This document shows positions 16,733 through 26,002 of a stretch of 64,000 nucleotides of DNA, piece after piece. The position numbers were made by a program, and so were the translations under genes. This stretch comes from Pinisolibacter aquiterrae (lineage in GTDB: Bacteria > Pseudomonadota > Alphaproteobacteria > Rhizobiales > Ancalomicrobiaceae), in contig NZ_JAFNIH010000019.1 of the NCBI RefSeq assembly GCF_019160155.1, positions 591,692 through 655,691 of the forward strand, given 5' to 3'. How positions within the stretch are numbered: position 1 is the first letter of the stretch; each line of letters starts with the position of its first letter. The notes under the pieces are model-generated. The model searched no databases, was not told the DNA's origin, and saw only the letters and a program-made list of their open reading frames with translations.

Positions 16733-19066
16733 TCACTCTTCGACCTGAACGACGGTCCTGACGTCGGGCATGAGCGACAGGTCCATGCGGTGCTTCGAGC
16801 CGTAGGTCGGCACGTCGAGTTCGTCCTCGGTGAGCGTCCAGTCCGCCGGCAGATCCCAGAAGGTCTTGAATTCGGCGGTGAACTTCTCCGAGAGGGCGAA
16901 GGAGGTGGCGAACATGTGCTTGACCTGCACCGAGGCGTGCTTGTCGAGGATGCGGGCCCGTTCCTCCTTCATCCAGTTGCGGGTCGGCACCGCGCGGGCG
17001 AGACGTTCCTTGCGGATCTCGGCCCGACGCAGGGCGGTCGCGGCCGCGTCGACGGTGAAGACGCCGTCGGTCTCGGTGAAGACCGCGCCGTAGACCTTGG
17101 CGGCATAGCCGGGCAGCAGGAACTTGCCGTTGAGGTCGGCTTCGATCGCCTTCGGGTCGCGATCGATCGGATCGCCGAAGCCGGGGCCGCCCCGCAGGTA
17201 GTTCAGATAGAGATCGTAGTTGTCGTAGCAGTCCTCCGTGGTGATGCACTGCTTGTCGCGCTTGATGCGGGCGGTGGCGTCGAGATGACGCTCGTAGTCC
17301 GGATGCGTCGGATCGAGATCGCCGCCGAGCGGCAGGCTGTCGCCGATGGCGATGCGTTCCTTCAGCCCCGTGTCGTGGGCCTCGAAACGATAGCCGGTCG
17401 CCGAGGGGTAACCGCCCATCATGCCCCAGTCGGAGTTCATGAAGCCGTTGCCCATGAAGAACATGGTCCAGTCCTGGGCGTTCCAGACCATGCGCAGCGT
17501 CTCGAACCCGCAACCGCCGCGATACTTGCCGTAGCCGCCGGAGTTGGTCTTGACGTTGCGCCCGAGATAGAGGAGCGGCTCGGCCATCTCCCAGATCTCG
17601 ATGTCGCCCATGTCGCCTTCCGGGTTCCAGATGGCGGCGGCATGGTTGAGCCCGTCCTTGACGGCGCAGGCGCCGGTGCCGCACGACGAGGCCTCGAACG
17701 AATTGACGGCGTGGATCTCGCCGTCCTGGTTGATGCCACCGCCCTGCAGCCAGTTGGAGGTGTTGGCGTTGCCGGCGTTGACCTCCTCCAGATAGCCGCG
17801 GCTGAAATAGGCTTGGCCGAGACCACGCCACAGCGCCGCCCAACCGGACACCAGGAAGTGCCAGGCATAGGCATGGCCGGTGCGCCGGTCGTCCGGATTG
17901 CACCAGGTGCCCTTGGGCAGACGGAAGTCGGTGGCGAAATAGGCGCCGTCGTTGATGCGCTGGGTCGGAACCAGCGTCTGGCACATCATCACCCAGATGC
18001 CCGAGGTGAAGGCCACCTGATGGGCGTTGAACGTGTGCCAGCCCCAACGGCTCGCGCCCTCGAAGTCGAGCTTCCAGCTGCCGTCCTTGCGGATCGTCAT
18101 CTCGCACGGCGAGTGCATGATGCTGTCGAGCTTGGCGAAGGCGGAGGAGACCTGGACGTCGTCGTGCTTGTAGGGCACGTCGACGAAGGAGACCTTGCGG
18201 TACTTGCCGGGCAGGGTCATCGCCTTGATGCGGCTCATCAGACCCCGGCGGCCCTCCTCGATGACCTCGAAGGCGAACTTCTCGTAGGCCTCGATGCCGT
18301 CGGCGCGGATCACCTCCTCGACGAGATCACGGATCATGTGGCAGCCGGCGATGCGCGTGCGCTCGTCGAGGATCCAGTACTTGGGCGTGCGCACCGAGCG
18401 CTGGCTCTCGTGCAGCCAGTCGCGCAGCGGCGTGTCGTTCACGCCGGTCTTGCGGCAGGTGATCATGTAGCCGTCGCCGAAGCGCTGCACCTGGCCGGTC
18501 GACATCGAGCCGGGCGTCACCGCGCCGGTGTCGATGACGTGGGTGACGCCGCCCACCCAGCCGATCAGCCGACCCTCCCAGAAGATCGGCACGATCGTGG
18601 CGATGTCGCAGGGGTGGACGTTGCCGATGGCGCAGTCGTTGGTGGTGAACATGTCGCCCGGATTGATGCCCGGGTTGGTCTCCCAGTCGTTCTCGATCAT
18701 GTATTTGATCGCCGCACCCATGGTGCCGACGTGGATGATGATGCCGGTCGAGGTCAGGACGCAGTCGCCGGCGGCGTTGTAGAGGGTGAAGCAGAGCTCG
18801 CCCTCCTGCTCGACGATCGGGCTCGCGGCGATCTTCTTCGCCGTCTCGCGGGCGTGGACGAGGCCGCCGCGCAGCTTGGAGAACAGCTTCTCGTAGCCGA
18901 TCGGGTCGCTGTCGCGCAGCTCCAGCGTCTCGCGGCCGTCGTAGAAGCCGGTCTTCTTGGTCCGCTCGATGATGCCGTCGCGGAATTCCTTCAGCGTCTG
19001 GCCGTTCTTCAACAGATCGGCGAAGGGCGCGCCACCGATCCCCTTGTGCATGGTGCTCTGGTTCAT
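16733..19066 (-). CDS. acxB: acetone carboxylase alpha subunit (HyuB family)
   Basis: 777 residues (~85 kDa), the size of the Xanthobacter alpha subunit. The hydantoinase-B fold is seen in TTNDCAIGNVHPCDIATIVP and GACAVKDGLNHAAAIWNPEGD, with many His and Asp residues that could hold the Mn site and the phosphoacetone-carboxylation centre. The ATG at 19066 has AAGGGAG at good spacing. An upstream GTG at 19084 would overlap the acxA stop and is less likely. It is the second structural gene of the operon. Confidence 0.95.
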   Translation of the reverse strand: MNQSTMHKGIGGAPFADLLKNGQTLKEFRDGIIERTKKTGFYDGRETLELRDSDPIGYEKLFSKLRGGLVHARETAKKIAASPIVEQEGELCFTLYNAAGDCVLTSTGIIIHVGTMGAAIKYMIENDWETNPGINPGDMFTTNDCAIGNVHPCDIATIVPIFWEGRLIGWVGGVTHVIDTGAVTPGSMSTGQVQRFGDGYMITCRKTGVNDTPLRDWLHESQRSVRTPKYWILDERTRIAGCHMIRDLVEEVIRADGIEAYEKFAFEVIEEGRRGLMSRIKAMTLPGKYRKVSFVDVPYKHDDVQVSSAFAKLDSIMHSPCEMTIRKDGSWKLDFEGASRWGWHTFNAHQVAFTSGIWVMMCQTLVPTQRINDGAYFATDFRLPKGTWCNPDDRRTGHAYAWHFLVSGWAALWRGLGQAYFSRGYLEEVNAGNANTSNWLQGGGINQDGEIHAVNSFEASSCGTGACAVKDGLNHAAAIWNPEGDMGDIEIWEMAEPLLYLGRNVKTNSGGYGKYRGGCGFETLRMVWNAQDWTMFFMGNGFMNSDWGMMGGYPSATGYRFEAHDTGLKERIAIGDSLPLGGDLDPTHPDYERHLDATARIKRDKQCITTEDCYDNYDLYLNYLRGGPGFGDPIDRDPKAIEADLNGKFLLPGYAAKVYGAVFTETDGVFTVDAAATALRRAEIRKERLARAVPTRNWMKEERARILDKHASVQVKHMFATSFALSEKFTAEFKTFWDLPADWTLTEDELDVPTYGSKHRMDLSLMPDVRTVVQVEE

Positions 19067-19080
19067 GGGTCGGGCTCCCT

Positions 19081-21228
19081 TCACTTCACTTCTTTGAGGT
19101 GGAACAGGCGATGCTTGTCGACGAAGGTCTCAAAACCGTCGGGAACGACGAAGGTCGTCGCGTCGGATTCGATGATCGCCGGGCCGACGATGTGGTTGCC
19201 GGCCTTGAGCGCCTCCATCTTCCAGAGGGTGGCGTCGACCCATTTCTTGTGGCGGTAGAACGGCCGATGACCGAGGCGCGCCCCCTCCGGCGGGATCGGA
19301 CCGGCGTCGACGTCCTCCGGCAGAACCGGCTTCTGAGTGACGACGGTGCCGCGCAGGATCGCGCCGGTGATCGAGAAGCCGAGCTCGGGCGAGCGGGCCG
19401 AGGAGGCGTAGACGCGGCCGTAGGTGGTCTCGAAGGCCTCGACGATCGCGTTCCAATCGGCGGCGGTGGCGGCGGTGGCGACCGGCGAGACGATCTCGAG
19501 ATCGTTGAGCTGGCCCATGTACTGCATCTTGTAGCCGGGGATCAGCAGCACGTCCTCGGGCCGGAAGCCGTTGATGACGAACTCGTCGATCACCTTCAGC
19601 GCCAGTTCCGACCATGCGTCCTGCAGCGTCGCGCAGGCCGCCGCCTTGGCCTCCTCGGTGGCGACCTGCGCCACACCGAGGTCGACCGACTTGTCGTAGC
19701 GATATTCGAAGTCGGCGCAGGCGCAGCCGAAGGCCGAGAAGCCGGCAGCCCAGGCGGGCACCACCACGTCCTTGAAGCCGACGCCTTCCGTGTATCCATA
19801 GGTGTGGACCGGACCGGCGCCACCATAGGAGAAGCAGGTGAAGTCGGCCGGGTTGTAGCCCTTGGCGGAGATGTTGGCGCGCAGATATTCCGACAGCGTC
19901 AGATCGAGCAGCTCGATGACGCCGGCGGCCGCGTCCTCGACCGAGAGGCCGAGCGGATCGGCGATCTGCTCCTTGATGTGTCGGCGCGCCCGGTCGACGT
20001 CGAGCTTGATCGCCCCGCCGAGGAAGTTGTCGGGGTTGAGATAGCCGAGCACGACGTGGCAGTCGGAGACCGAGACCGTGTCGAGACCGCTCTCCGGCCA
20101 GCAGGTGCCGACCCGGTAGCCGGCCGAATCCGGACCGAGCTTGATCGACTTCGAATAGGGGTCGAGACGCACGAAGGAGCCGGCGCCGGCGCCGACCGAG
20201 TCCATCGCCACCAGCGGCAGCGACAGGACGAGGCGGGCCATGTCGGGATCCGACTTGATGGCGAAGCTGCCCTTGGTGATCAGCGCCACGTCGAAGGAGG
20301 TGCCGCCGATGTCGGAACAGGCGACGTTCTCGTGACCGAGCGCCTCACCGAGCAGTTTCGAGCCGATGACGCCGCCGATCGGACCGGAGACGATGGTGCG
20401 GGCGAGTTCCTTGGCCTTCCAGGAGATGGTGCCGCCATGGGTCGCCATGACGCGCAGATCGAACTTGGCGCCATGGTCCTTGAAGCGATCGGACACCTTC
20501 TTCAGCGTCTGACGCGACGGTTCGGCGCCGTAGGCCTCCAGGATGGTGGTGTTCATCCGGTGGCTTTCCTTGCGCGACGGGTAGTAGTCGACCGAGGCGA
20601 AGACCGGGATGTCGCTGCCGAGGGCGGCGAGTTCCTCGCGCGCGACGTCGCGGGCGCGCTGCTCGTTGGTCTCGTTCTTGTGCGACTGGAGCAGGCAGAT
20701 CACGATCGCCTGCGAGCCCAGGGCGACGAGATCGCGGACGGCCTGGCGCACCTCCTCCTCGCGCAGGGGGATCGCGATCTTGCCCTGCACGTCGGTGCGC
20801 TCGGTGACGCCGCGCGTGCGGGAGACCGGCACCAGCGGTTCGTCGTAGCGGTGGGTGTTGAGGTGGATGCGGTCCTCGAGCGCGTAGCCGAGATAGCTCT
20901 GCAGCGCCCGGCCCATCGAATGGATCTGCTCGAAGCCCTTGTTGCAGATCAGACCGACGTCGAGCCCCTTGCGCATCAGGATGCGGTTGAGCATCGCGGT
21001 GCCGGAATAGACGCAGGTGACGAGCTCCGGATAGACGTCGTCGACGCCACGGTTCCAGTGGGCGAGAGCGTCCACCGAGGAGTTGAAGATGGCGAGCGAC
21101 TCGTCGCCCGGGTTCGACTGCGCCTTGCCGACGACGAAACGTCCGTCGGCCCGCACGAAGAAGGTGTCGGTCATCGTGCCGCCGGCGTCGATGCCCATCA
21201 CCTGGACGGGGATGTGCTGGTGTCCCAC
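19081..21228 (-). CDS. acxA: acetone carboxylase beta subunit (HyuA family, ATP-binding)
   Basis: 715 residues (~78 kDa). The N-terminal MGIDAGGTMTD and the later CSDIGGTSFDVALI are the phosphate-binding loops of the hydantoinase-A/ASKHA fold. This subunit activates acetone and bicarbonate with ATP. The start is a GTG with GGAGG 7 bp upstream. It is the first structural gene, downstream of a sigma-54 promoter at 21290-21304, and precedes acxB with a 14-bp gap. Confidence 0.95.
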   Translation of the reverse strand: MGHQHIPVQVMGIDAGGTMTDTFFVRADGRFVVGKAQSNPGDESLAIFNSSVDALAHWNRGVDDVYPELVTCVYSGTAMLNRILMRKGLDVGLICNKGFEQIHSMGRALQSYLGYALEDRIHLNTHRYDEPLVPVSRTRGVTERTDVQGKIAIPLREEEVRQAVRDLVALGSQAIVICLLQSHKNETNEQRARDVAREELAALGSDIPVFASVDYYPSRKESHRMNTTILEAYGAEPSRQTLKKVSDRFKDHGAKFDLRVMATHGGTISWKAKELARTIVSGPIGGVIGSKLLGEALGHENVACSDIGGTSFDVALITKGSFAIKSDPDMARLVLSLPLVAMDSVGAGAGSFVRLDPYSKSIKLGPDSAGYRVGTCWPESGLDTVSVSDCHVVLGYLNPDNFLGGAIKLDVDRARRHIKEQIADPLGLSVEDAAAGVIELLDLTLSEYLRANISAKGYNPADFTCFSYGGAGPVHTYGYTEGVGFKDVVVPAWAAGFSAFGCACADFEYRYDKSVDLGVAQVATEEAKAAACATLQDAWSELALKVIDEFVINGFRPEDVLLIPGYKMQYMGQLNDLEIVSPVATAATAADWNAIVEAFETTYGRVYASSARSPELGFSITGAILRGTVVTQKPVLPEDVDAGPIPPEGARLGHRPFYRHKKWVDATLWKMEALKAGNHIVGPAIIESDATTFVVPDGFETFVDKHRLFHLKEVK

Positions 21229-21289
21229 TGTTTCCTCCGTTCGTCTTTTTTCGTCGACGGAGGCGGTCCCCCCGTCGCCGAAGAGATCC

Positions 21290-21304
21290 GCAAGGGCCGT
21301 ACCA
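21290..21304 (-). promoter_or_regulatory. sigma-54 (-24/-12) promoter of acxABC
   Basis: On the minus strand the sequence is TGGTACGGCCCTTGC. It matches the RpoN consensus TGGCACG-N4-TTGC at all but one base and keeps the GG-N10-GC spacing. It lies 62 bp upstream of the acxA GTG, directly after acxR, which encodes the expected sigma-54 activator. Confidence 0.85.
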
Positions 21305-21370
21305 ACTTCACCTGGGGCGTGCCGCCTCTGGCGAATAAGGGTTTTTCGGGATGGGGCGGGATCGCCTTCG

Positions 21371-21429
21371 CGTCCGAGGAACGTCCGGTTCGCGTCCGCA
21401 ACAGACGCCGCCGGACGGTCGGCCGGACG
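21371..21429 (-). promoter_or_regulatory. phased CGTCCG/CGGACG array, candidate AcxR upstream activating sites
   Basis: CGTCCG occurs at 21371, 21382 and 21393, exactly 11 bp apart, and its complement CGGACG occurs at 21412 and 21424. The array lies 67-139 bp upstream of the sigma-54 promoter, the usual distance for an enhancer-binding activator. The assignment to AcxR is inference; the hexamer alone is common in GC-rich DNA. Confidence 0.4.
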
Positions 21430-21477
21430 CCCGCCGAACGGCGCGACGAAGGCGGATGAGACGGAGGCGGGGGAGGA

Positions 21478-23451
21478 TCAGTCGGCCGAGCCGAGCGTCT
21501 CGATGGCGCCGCGATCGATGCCGTGCCGCTTGAGCTTCTCGTAGAGCGTGCTCTTGGCGATGCCGAGCCGGCGGGCGGTGCGGGTGAGGTTGCCGTCCTC
21601 GGCCGCGATCGCGGCGAAGAGCACGGCGCGTTCGTCGGCCGGCCGGCGCGAGGGGGCCGGCGCGGCGGCGGCGGCCGGGCGCGCCGCCGGCACGACGAAG
21701 TCGGGCGGCAGATCGGCGCGGGTGAGTGTGTCGCTCTGCGACAGCAGCAGCATGCCCTCGACCACGTTGCGCAACTCGCGAACGTTGCCGGGCCAGGGGT
21801 GGGCCGTCAGCAGATCCATCAGATCATGCGTCGGGAGTTTGCGCGCGGTGCCGAAGCGGCGCATGCCCTGGTCGAGGAAATGCTGCACCAGCAGGGGGAT
21901 GTCCTCGCGCCGCTCGTCCAGCCGCGGCAGCCGCAGCACCGTGACGGCGAGCCGGTAGTAGAGGTCCATGCGGAAGCGGCCCTCGGCGACCTCGGCGCGC
22001 AGATCGCGATTGGTCGCCGCGACGACCCGGACCCGGACCTTGCGCGGCCGGTTCTCGCCGAGCCGATAGACGGCGCCGTCCTCCAACACGCGCAGCAGAT
22101 GGGCCTGGAGATCGAGCGGCATCTCCCCGATTTCGTCGAGGAACAGCGTGCCGCCGTCGGCGGCCTCGAACTTGCCGACCATGCCGCCGCGCCGCGCCCC
22201 GGTGAAGGCGCCCTCGGCATAGCCGAAGAGTTCGCTCGCCAGGAGGTCGCGGGTCATGCAGCCGCAGTTGAGCGGCACGAAGGGGCCCTTCGCCTGCGGT
22301 CCGGCATCGTGCAGCGCCCGCGCCAGCACCTCCTTGCCCGACCCGGTCGGCCCGAGCAGAAGGGTCGGCACGGTGAGCTTGGCCAGTTGCAGCGCCCGCG
22401 ACTTCACCTGTTCCATCACCGCGCTGTGGCCGACGATGTTGGCGGTCTCCTTCGCCGTCTCGCGCGGAGCGACGGCGACGCGGACGGAGGGTCCGGACAT
22501 CGGCAGCGCCAGCACCGTGCCGAGCCGTTCGTCGCGATCGATCACCGGCTCGATCCAGTCGGGCCGCAGCCAATCCGGCAGCGTCCGCCCGTCGAGGCCG
22601 GCCGCCCCGCCGTCCGGCGGCAGCCGCAACGCGCCGCAGACGCCGAGATCGAGCCCGATCGTCTCGAGGAACAGGCTGGCGCCCTCGTTGGCGCGCACCA
22701 TCCGGCCGCGCCGATCGAAGACCACCAGGCCGCCGTCCCCCCACCGTCGCGGACCGCTCAGCGTGACGTCGAGGAGGCGCGTGCGCTTCTCCATCTCGAG
22801 CGCCGCCAGCCGGGTCTCGATCCGCCCGGCGCCGGTGACGACCAGGGCGAGACAGTGGGAATTGTGGTGACCGGAGAGGCCGGAGACGTCGAGGACGCCC
22901 ACCACCGTCCCGTCGTAGGGATCACGGATGATGCTCGCCGAGCAGGTCCACTGCTTGATGCCCTCGCAGAAATGCTCGGCGGCGCAGATCTGCGCCGGCT
23001 TGCCCGAGGCGAGCGCGGTGCCGATGGCGTTGGTGCCGCTCACTCCCTCGGTCCACAGCGCGCCCGGCATCAGATGCACCGAGCGTCCGTGATCCTTGGC
23101 GGCGGGATCGCCCTCGACCGACAGGATCACCCCCTGCGGGTCGGTCAGGATCATCATGGTTCCGGATTCGGAGAGGAATTCCCGGGCCTGCGCCATCACC
23201 GGCCGCGCCGCCTCGACGAGGTCCGCCTGCCGGTTCAAGAGGCCGTGGATCTCCTCGTCGGAAACCGCCAGCGGCGCCGCGCGGCGGATCGGGTCGACGC
23301 CGTGGTCGAGGCATCGCCGCCAGGAATCCTCGACCATCCGGCGGACGGCATCGCGCGGAACACCGTCGCCGGACAGGAAGCGTTCCCAGGCACGCCGCAC
23401 CACTCCCTCGCCACCGGCGGAGAGCGGCTGCGTCCTCGGCAGCCGTGCCAT
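21478..23451 (-). CDS. acxR: sigma-54-dependent transcriptional activator of acetone metabolism
   Basis: 657 residues from ATG 23451 (GGAGG five bases upstream). An alternative ATG at 23571 with GAGG would add 40 residues. An N-terminal GAF-type sensor (~60-215) is followed by an AAA+ domain with Walker A GPTGSGKE, the sigma-54 contact loop GAFTGA and Walker B GGTLFLDE. The C-terminal Fis helix-turn-helix reads [20 protein letters not shown]. AcoR/AcxR-type proteins sense the substrate (here probably acetone or isopropanol) and activate RpoN promoters; the site upstream of acxA fits exactly. Confidence 0.9.
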   Translation of the reverse strand: MARLPRTQPLSAGGEGVVRRAWERFLSGDGVPRDAVRRMVEDSWRRCLDHGVDPIRRAAPLAVSDEEIHGLLNRQADLVEAARPVMAQAREFLSESGTMMILTDPQGVILSVEGDPAAKDHGRSVHLMPGALWTEGVSGTNAIGTALASGKPAQICAAEHFCEGIKQWTCSASIIRDPYDGTVVGVLDVSGLSGHHNSHCLALVVTGAGRIETRLAALEMEKRTRLLDVTLSGPRRWGDGGLVVFDRRGRMVRANEGASLFLETIGLDLGVCGALRLPPDGGAAGLDGRTLPDWLRPDWIEPVIDRDERLGTVLALPMSGPSVRVAVAPRETAKETANIVGHSAVMEQVKSRALQLAKLTVPTLLLGPTGSGKEVLARALHDAGPQAKGPFVPLNCGCMTRDLLASELFGYAEGAFTGARRGGMVGKFEAADGGTLFLDEIGEMPLDLQAHLLRVLEDGAVYRLGENRPRKVRVRVVAATNRDLRAEVAEGRFRMDLYYRLAVTVLRLPRLDERREDIPLLVQHFLDQGMRRFGTARKLPTHDLMDLLTAHPWPGNVRELRNVVEGMLLLSQSDTLTRADLPPDFVVPAARPAAAAAPAPSRRPADERAVLFAAIAAEDGNLTRTARRLGIAKSTLYEKLKRHGIDRGAIETLGSAD

Positions 23452-23798
23452 GCCTTCCTCCCCGAACATCCTTGGTGGATGTTTCGTCGCCGCTTCCTCG
23501 ACGACGGGTGTCGAACCCCTCGTGCGATGCGCGGCACTCTTCTTGTCGTCGATCGTTCGGGCGACTGTCATGTCACCTCGCGAAGGCCTCCGGGAAGTCT
23601 TCGAGCGATCTCTTCCTCAGCGATACTTTGAGATCCTTCGAATTGTCAATGGCGGCGGCCGGCCGAGGGGATCCCGACGCCCCCGTCCCCACCGCGAAAG
23701 GCGCGCGGGATCGCCACGGCCGAGCGCCGAGACGCCCCCGCCACCACATGGATCTTCGGACGGGCGGGCCCCCTCTGCGGCGCCCGCGTCCCTCGCCC
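23452..23798 (-). other. intergenic, no gene seen
   Basis: 347 bp between the preferred acxR start and the IclR gene stop. It includes the alternative 40-residue N-terminal extension of acxR (to 23571). The rest shows no reading frame with a credible ribosome-binding site and no strong hairpin. An acxR promoter must lie here or within the IclR gene, but I could not place it. Confidence 0.4.
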
Positions 23799-24566
23799 TC
23801 ACGACTTGGAGGAGATCGTGCGCGCCGAGGAAATCGCCAGCGGCGCGTGGATCTTGCGGAACGCCTCCGGCTCCCATTCCGACAGCGAGCCGGCGATGTG
23901 GACCGCGCCGATCGGCACGTTCTTCTCGTCGAAGATCGGGCTCGCGAGCACGATCTCGCCCAGCATCATCTGCTCGATGCACAGGGCGTAGCCGAGCTCG
24001 CGCGATTCCCGGATCGCCGCCAGGATCTCCGGCTTGGAGGTGACCGTCTTCGGGGTGATGGCGATCCGGTTCGATCGATCGAGGATGTCGTCGACGACGT
24101 CCTCCGGCAGGTGCCCCATCACCGCTCGCCCGCCCGAGGAGGCGAAGGAGGGCACGCGCCGCCCGGTGAGGGTCGCGAAGAAGGTCTGCCGCTTGGTCTG
24201 ACGTCTCAGCGCATAGACGATCTCCAGATCCTCGAAGAGACTGAGGTCGATGCGCTCGCCGGTCTCCTCCTGGAGATCCATGAGGATCGGGCTCGCCCGC
24301 TGAATCGTCGTCGAATGGCGCAGATACTCGAAAGTGAAGTGCAGAAACTTCTTGCCGAGCATGTAGGTGCGGTTCTGCCCCCGCTCCAGATAGCCGAGCT
24401 GCACCAGAGTATAGGACATGCGCTGGACGGTGCTGGCGTCCATGCCGGTCAATTCACGCATCTCCGTATGCGACAGGCGCCCACCGTCGCCGCTCTTCTC
24501 GAAGGCTTCCAGAAGCTGAAAGGCCTTCTCCAGCGACTTCACGAACAGCGTGCTCTCTTTGCCCAT
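23799..24566 (-). CDS. IclR-family transcriptional regulator
   Basis: 255 residues, standard for the family. An N-terminal winged helix (~10-65; LSHTEMRELTGMDASTVQRMSYTL) is followed by a ligand-binding IclR domain (~85-250), including RIDLSLFEDLEIVYALRR and GYALCIEQMMLGEIVLASPIF. It is divergent from a LIV-type importer and catabolic genes, so it probably controls them in response to a pathway metabolite. The 130-bp divergent region is the only AT-rich stretch nearby and carries a strong promoter and direct repeats. Confidence 0.88.
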   Translation of the reverse strand: MGKESTLFVKSLEKAFQLLEAFEKSGDGGRLSHTEMRELTGMDASTVQRMSYTLVQLGYLERGQNRTYMLGKKFLHFTFEYLRHSTTIQRASPILMDLQEETGERIDLSLFEDLEIVYALRRQTKRQTFFATLTGRRVPSFASSGGRAVMGHLPEDVVDDILDRSNRIAITPKTVTSKPEILAAIRESRELGYALCIEQMMLGEIVLASPIFDEKNVPIGAVHIAGSLSEWEPEAFRKIHAPLAISSARTISSKS

Positions 24567-24603
24567 CCCAGGCGTCCCCCAAAGAGAAAGTGCGCCGTCA
24601 TAC

Positions 24604-24656
24604 TTGACGACCTCTTCACTGCACAATATAATTTTCTTTATCGTAATACAATATAA
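24604..24656 (+). promoter_or_regulatory. strong sigma-70 promoter and 25-bp-spaced direct repeat
   Basis: TTGACG at 24604-24609 and TATAAT at 24627-24632 are separated by 17 bp, a near-consensus housekeeping promoter about 65 bp upstream of the substrate-binding-protein gene. ACAATATAA occurs at 24623-24631 (overlapping the -10 box) and again at 24648-24656. This position suits repression by the divergent IclR protein, but that link is inferred. Confidence 0.6.
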
Positions 24657-24696
24657 AAAATCGAAAATCGATATCCCACGGACGTGAGAGGTGAAC

Positions 24697-25848
24697 ATGG
24701 CGACTCTATTCGAGACCGCGAAGGCGGTCGCTCTCGGGCTGTCGTTGACGGCCCTCTCCGCCCCGGCCGTCCACGCCGAACAGCTCAAGCTCGGCGTGTT
24801 GCTGCCCCTGTCCGGGTCCGCCTCGCTGGCGGGAACGTCGATCCGCGAAGGCATCGAATTCGCGATCAAGACGGCGAACGAGAAGGGCGGCGCCTTCGGC
24901 GAGCCGGTGAAGGTCTTCATCGAGGACGACGAGGGCAATCCGACCAAGGGCGTCACGGCGGTTCGCAAGCTCGTCGAGCAGGACGGCGTCGTCGCCATCA
25001 GCGGCACCTACGTCAGCGCCGTGGCCGCCGCCGAGACCAAGGTCGCGCGCGAATACAAGGTGCCGATGGTCTCCGCCGGCTCCACCTCCTCGGCCGTCAC
25101 CGACGCCAACACGGCCGGCGACCCCTGGTTCTTCCGCGCCTTCCCCGGCAGCGTGGCCCAGGGCCGCCAGACCGCCGAAGACACGCTGAACCGGCTCAAG
25201 GCCAAGAAGACGGTCGTTCTCTTCGAGAACTCGATCTACGGCAAGTCCCTGGCCGACCAGTTCAAGAAGGACTACGAGGCCGCCGGCGGCAAGATCCTCT
25301 CCATGGAATCCTACAACCCCGGTGAGAAGGACTTCTACTCGACGCTCACCAACGTCCGCGCCCAGGCGCCCGACGCGGTCTACATCGCCGGCCTGATGGA
25401 CTCCGGCGCGCAGATCATCAAGCAGTCAGGTGAGCTCGGGATCAAGATTCAGATCGTCGGCTCCGGTTCGATGATGAGCGACAAGCTGATCGAACTGGCC
25501 GGACCGGCCTCGGAGGGCTTCGCGGTCTCCTCGATGTTCGAGCCGAGCACCCCGAACAAGCACGGTGCCGAATTCGCCAAGGCCTTCCGCGCCGCCTATG
25601 GCAAGGACGCCGACGTCTACAGCGCCCTCGGCTACGACTCCATGAGCACGCTGATCGAGGCCGCCCGCCGCGCCGGCAAGCCGGACGGCGCCGCCATTCG
25701 GCAGCAGCTGATGAAACTCGGCGACTTCCCGCTCGTCCAGGGCCCCGACGGCACCACCGCCAAGTTCGACGAGAAGGGCGGCGTCGCCTTCACGATCGGC
25801 CTCGCCATCGTCCGCAACGGCAAGCGCGTCTGGATGCCGTTCGACTGA
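24697..25848 (+). CDS. LIV-type ABC transporter substrate-binding protein
   Basis: 383 residues. A signal peptide ends around APAVHAE (residue ~27). The mature protein begins LKLGVLLPLSGSASLAG, the type I periplasmic-binding fold (Peripla_BP_6). It captures a ligand in the periplasm for the LivHM permease. The ATG at 24697 is preceded by GAGAGGTG; a GTG two codons upstream is less likely. The ligand is unknown; the catabolic genes downstream argue for something other than leucine. Confidence 0.9.
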   Translation: MATLFETAKAVALGLSLTALSAPAVHAEQLKLGVLLPLSGSASLAGTSIREGIEFAIKTANEKGGAFGEPVKVFIEDDEGNPTKGVTAVRKLVEQDGVVAISGTYVSAVAAAETKVAREYKVPMVSAGSTSSAVTDANTAGDPWFFRAFPGSVAQGRQTAEDTLNRLKAKKTVVLFENSIYGKSLADQFKKDYEAAGGKILSMESYNPGEKDFYSTLTNVRAQAPDAVYIAGLMDSGAQIIKQSGELGIKIQIVGSGSMMSDKLIELAGPASEGFAVSSMFEPSTPNKHGAEFAKAFRAAYGKDADVYSALGYDSMSTLIEAARRAGKPDGAAIRQQLMKLGDFPLVQGPDGTTAKFDEKGGVAFTIGLAIVRNGKRVWMPFD

Positions 25849-26002
25849 AACCGAGTTCACGGCGCCGCGACCCCGTCGAGGCGCCGTGAAGCGAGACTCT
25901 CCCGAACGGGCATCCGCCGATCCGGGCCGCGACGCTCGTGTCCTTCCGGCGCCGTCCGAAGGTCACCAGCCGGCCACGAGGCTTGAAGACAAGGGGTTCG
26001 GC

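Noticed and set aside
16709..21459. Long plus-strand open frames opposite acxB and acxA
   Set aside because: They are antisense shadows of highly conserved acetone carboxylase genes in GC-rich DNA and show no recognisable protein motif.
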